Origin: Agrypnia vestita
Taxonomy: Eukaryota; Arthropoda; Insecta; Trichoptera; Phryganeidae
Assembly: GCA_016648135.1 (NCBI GenBank)
Contig: JADDOH010000525.1
Location: 163,722-227,721, forward strand
Direction of reading: 5' to 3'
Length of the DNA stretch: 64,000 bases
Shown: in pieces, positions 63,004 to 64,000 of the stretch
Numbering within the stretch: position 1 is the stretch's first letter
How the letters are laid out: each line of letters starts with the position of its first letter
Position numbers and translations under genes: made by a program
The notes under the pieces: model-generated
Seen by the model: the letters and a program-made list of their open reading frames with translations, nothing else
What the model was told of the DNA's origin: nothing
Database searches by the model: none

Positions 63004-64000
63004 TATTTTTATTATTTTTTTATTTATTCATAAAATCTTGTACAATTTATTTTATACATGAATATGTGGATCATAATAATGTATGTCATTTTATTTACAA
63101 TATTACTTATCTAAATACACATATTTTAATTATGTTTTGTGGATTACTACTACTCAACTAGGCGTAGCCTGTGCTAGAGTAGCTAATTTTATACGTTTTA
63201 TTTGTTATAGTTTATCAACACTTATGTAGGACAAGTTTGTAGAAGTTATATAATTAATATATTGGCGGGCGGAAGAAAAAATATATACATATATAATGTT
63301 CGTGAAACAAAGTGTGTAGTATATGTAGAAAGAATATAAATCTAGTAAAAAAACAAAGTATGAAGTAGTATAAATCTAGTAAAACAAACGGTAAGAAGAA
63401 TAAATCTATTAAAACAGAGTAAGAAGAATAAAACTAGTAAAAAACAGTGTAAGAAGAAGTATGGAAGTGGTGTTAACTTAGGGTGAAGTTTATTATGTAT
63501 TTGATGTAGAAAGGAATTATATATTATTTTTGTTATTTACATAATAAGTTTTTTATTGTCAGTAAAGAATTTTTTTATGTAGTATTAATAAATAGCTTAT
63601 CAATTTCTTTTCTGCCTTTTAATTGTAGCCAGTTTGTGATTTTTAATTTCGGATAAGTTTTAATAAGTGGAATTTCTTTTTTTATGTTGTTATATAATTT
63701 AGGTGCTAAGTATGCATAATTGTTTTGTCCATGTGCTGTCTTTGGTCTCGGTATTTTGTCTAGGTCGAGTGTTCTCTGTCTATGTATTATGATGATATTT
63801 ATGGTCATGGGTAGATGTGTGAACATTGTTTTTAATGTATGAAATGATGTTGATTTAACAAAAAGTTGTCTTATGTCTAGCACTGTGAATTTTCTGAAAA
63901 GATCGTTTGTAGAACAGGTAGGTGGTTTTTTGTTTATAACTCGAAGCAGTGTTTTTTGTGCTGTAATTATAGGTGTAGGTAATATATTTATATATAGATA
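63004..64000 (-). pseudogene. Jockey/CR1-type LINE C-terminus and 3' UTR, running off the window
   Basis: The minus frame from 63883 reads LDIRQLFVKSTSFHTLKTMF, KIPRPKTAHGQNNYAYLAPK, LYNNIKKEIPLIKTYPKL and stops at 63575. Upstream on the same strand ITAQKTLLRVINKKPPTCST and LFRKFTV continue to the edge, the usual I-x-x-LQKxxLRxI thumb motif. The 3' region contains imperfect repeats (AGTAAGAAGAATAAATCTA-type, 63340-63450) and ends in an AAATAAAAAAATAATAAAAA tail near 63005. Confidence 0.8.

Overview
The window looks like intergenic or intronic DNA from a large, AT-rich, repeat-laden animal genome, most likely an insect. Nearly every recognisable segment is a transposable element, and the set (Jockey, CR1/L2 and RTE LINEs, Penelope-like elements, irritans-like mariner, PIF/Harbinger, hAT and piggyBac-type MITEs, Merlin) is typical of insects. 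I found no complete host protein-coding gene, rRNA or CRISPR array and no bacterial features. Two tRNA-like stretches are probably SINE heads or pseudogenes.

Layout. 0-13 kb: a Harbinger terminus with one transposase exon, a foldback repeat, four hAT MITEs (three with perfect 8-bp target duplications and one with a 6/8 match), an RTE tail, several copies of a ribozyme-bearing repeat, a broken ORF1-like reading frame and a solo LTR. 14-26 kb: palindromic TA-flanked MITEs, two Penelope fragments (one with a GIY-YIG domain), a 130-bp tandem array next to a tRNA-like sequence, a decayed Tc1/mariner transposase and several LINE tails. 26.8-29.3 kb: a nest in which a CR1/L2 LINE interrupts a Jockey copy, beside a mariner copy that is itself interrupted by another LINE. 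29.5-38.8 kb: a second solo LTR, a Penelope copy, a Jockey copy interrupted by a Penelope-derived inverted repeat, and a Jockey RT open for 328 codons. 42.7-44.05 kb: a structurally complete mariner (TIRs, TA duplication, 339-aa DD34D transposase) inside a LINE. 45-64 kb: further LINE tails, a four-element nest with a piggyBac-type MITE, a Penelope insertion with a 23-bp target duplication, a Merlin transposase remnant, a CR1/L2 copy and a Jockey fragment running off the right edge.

The most interesting signal is a set of about 17 hammerhead-ribozyme-like motifs, in various states of decay, scattered over the whole window. The best copies have the CUGANGA core, a stem II hairpin, GAAA, a very short palindromic stem III, then a U or C at the predicted cleavage position and a short matching stem I. 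Several sit directly 3' of Penelope reading frames. Hammerheads in Penelope-like elements are known as a class. The points worth checking here are the number of subfamilies, the inverted pairing of ribozymes at both ends of short palindromic copies, a variant core with U at position 6, and a short dispersed family (family A) with no Penelope ORF attached that resembles a retrozyme. All calls come from reading the sequence. No database search or folding program was run.
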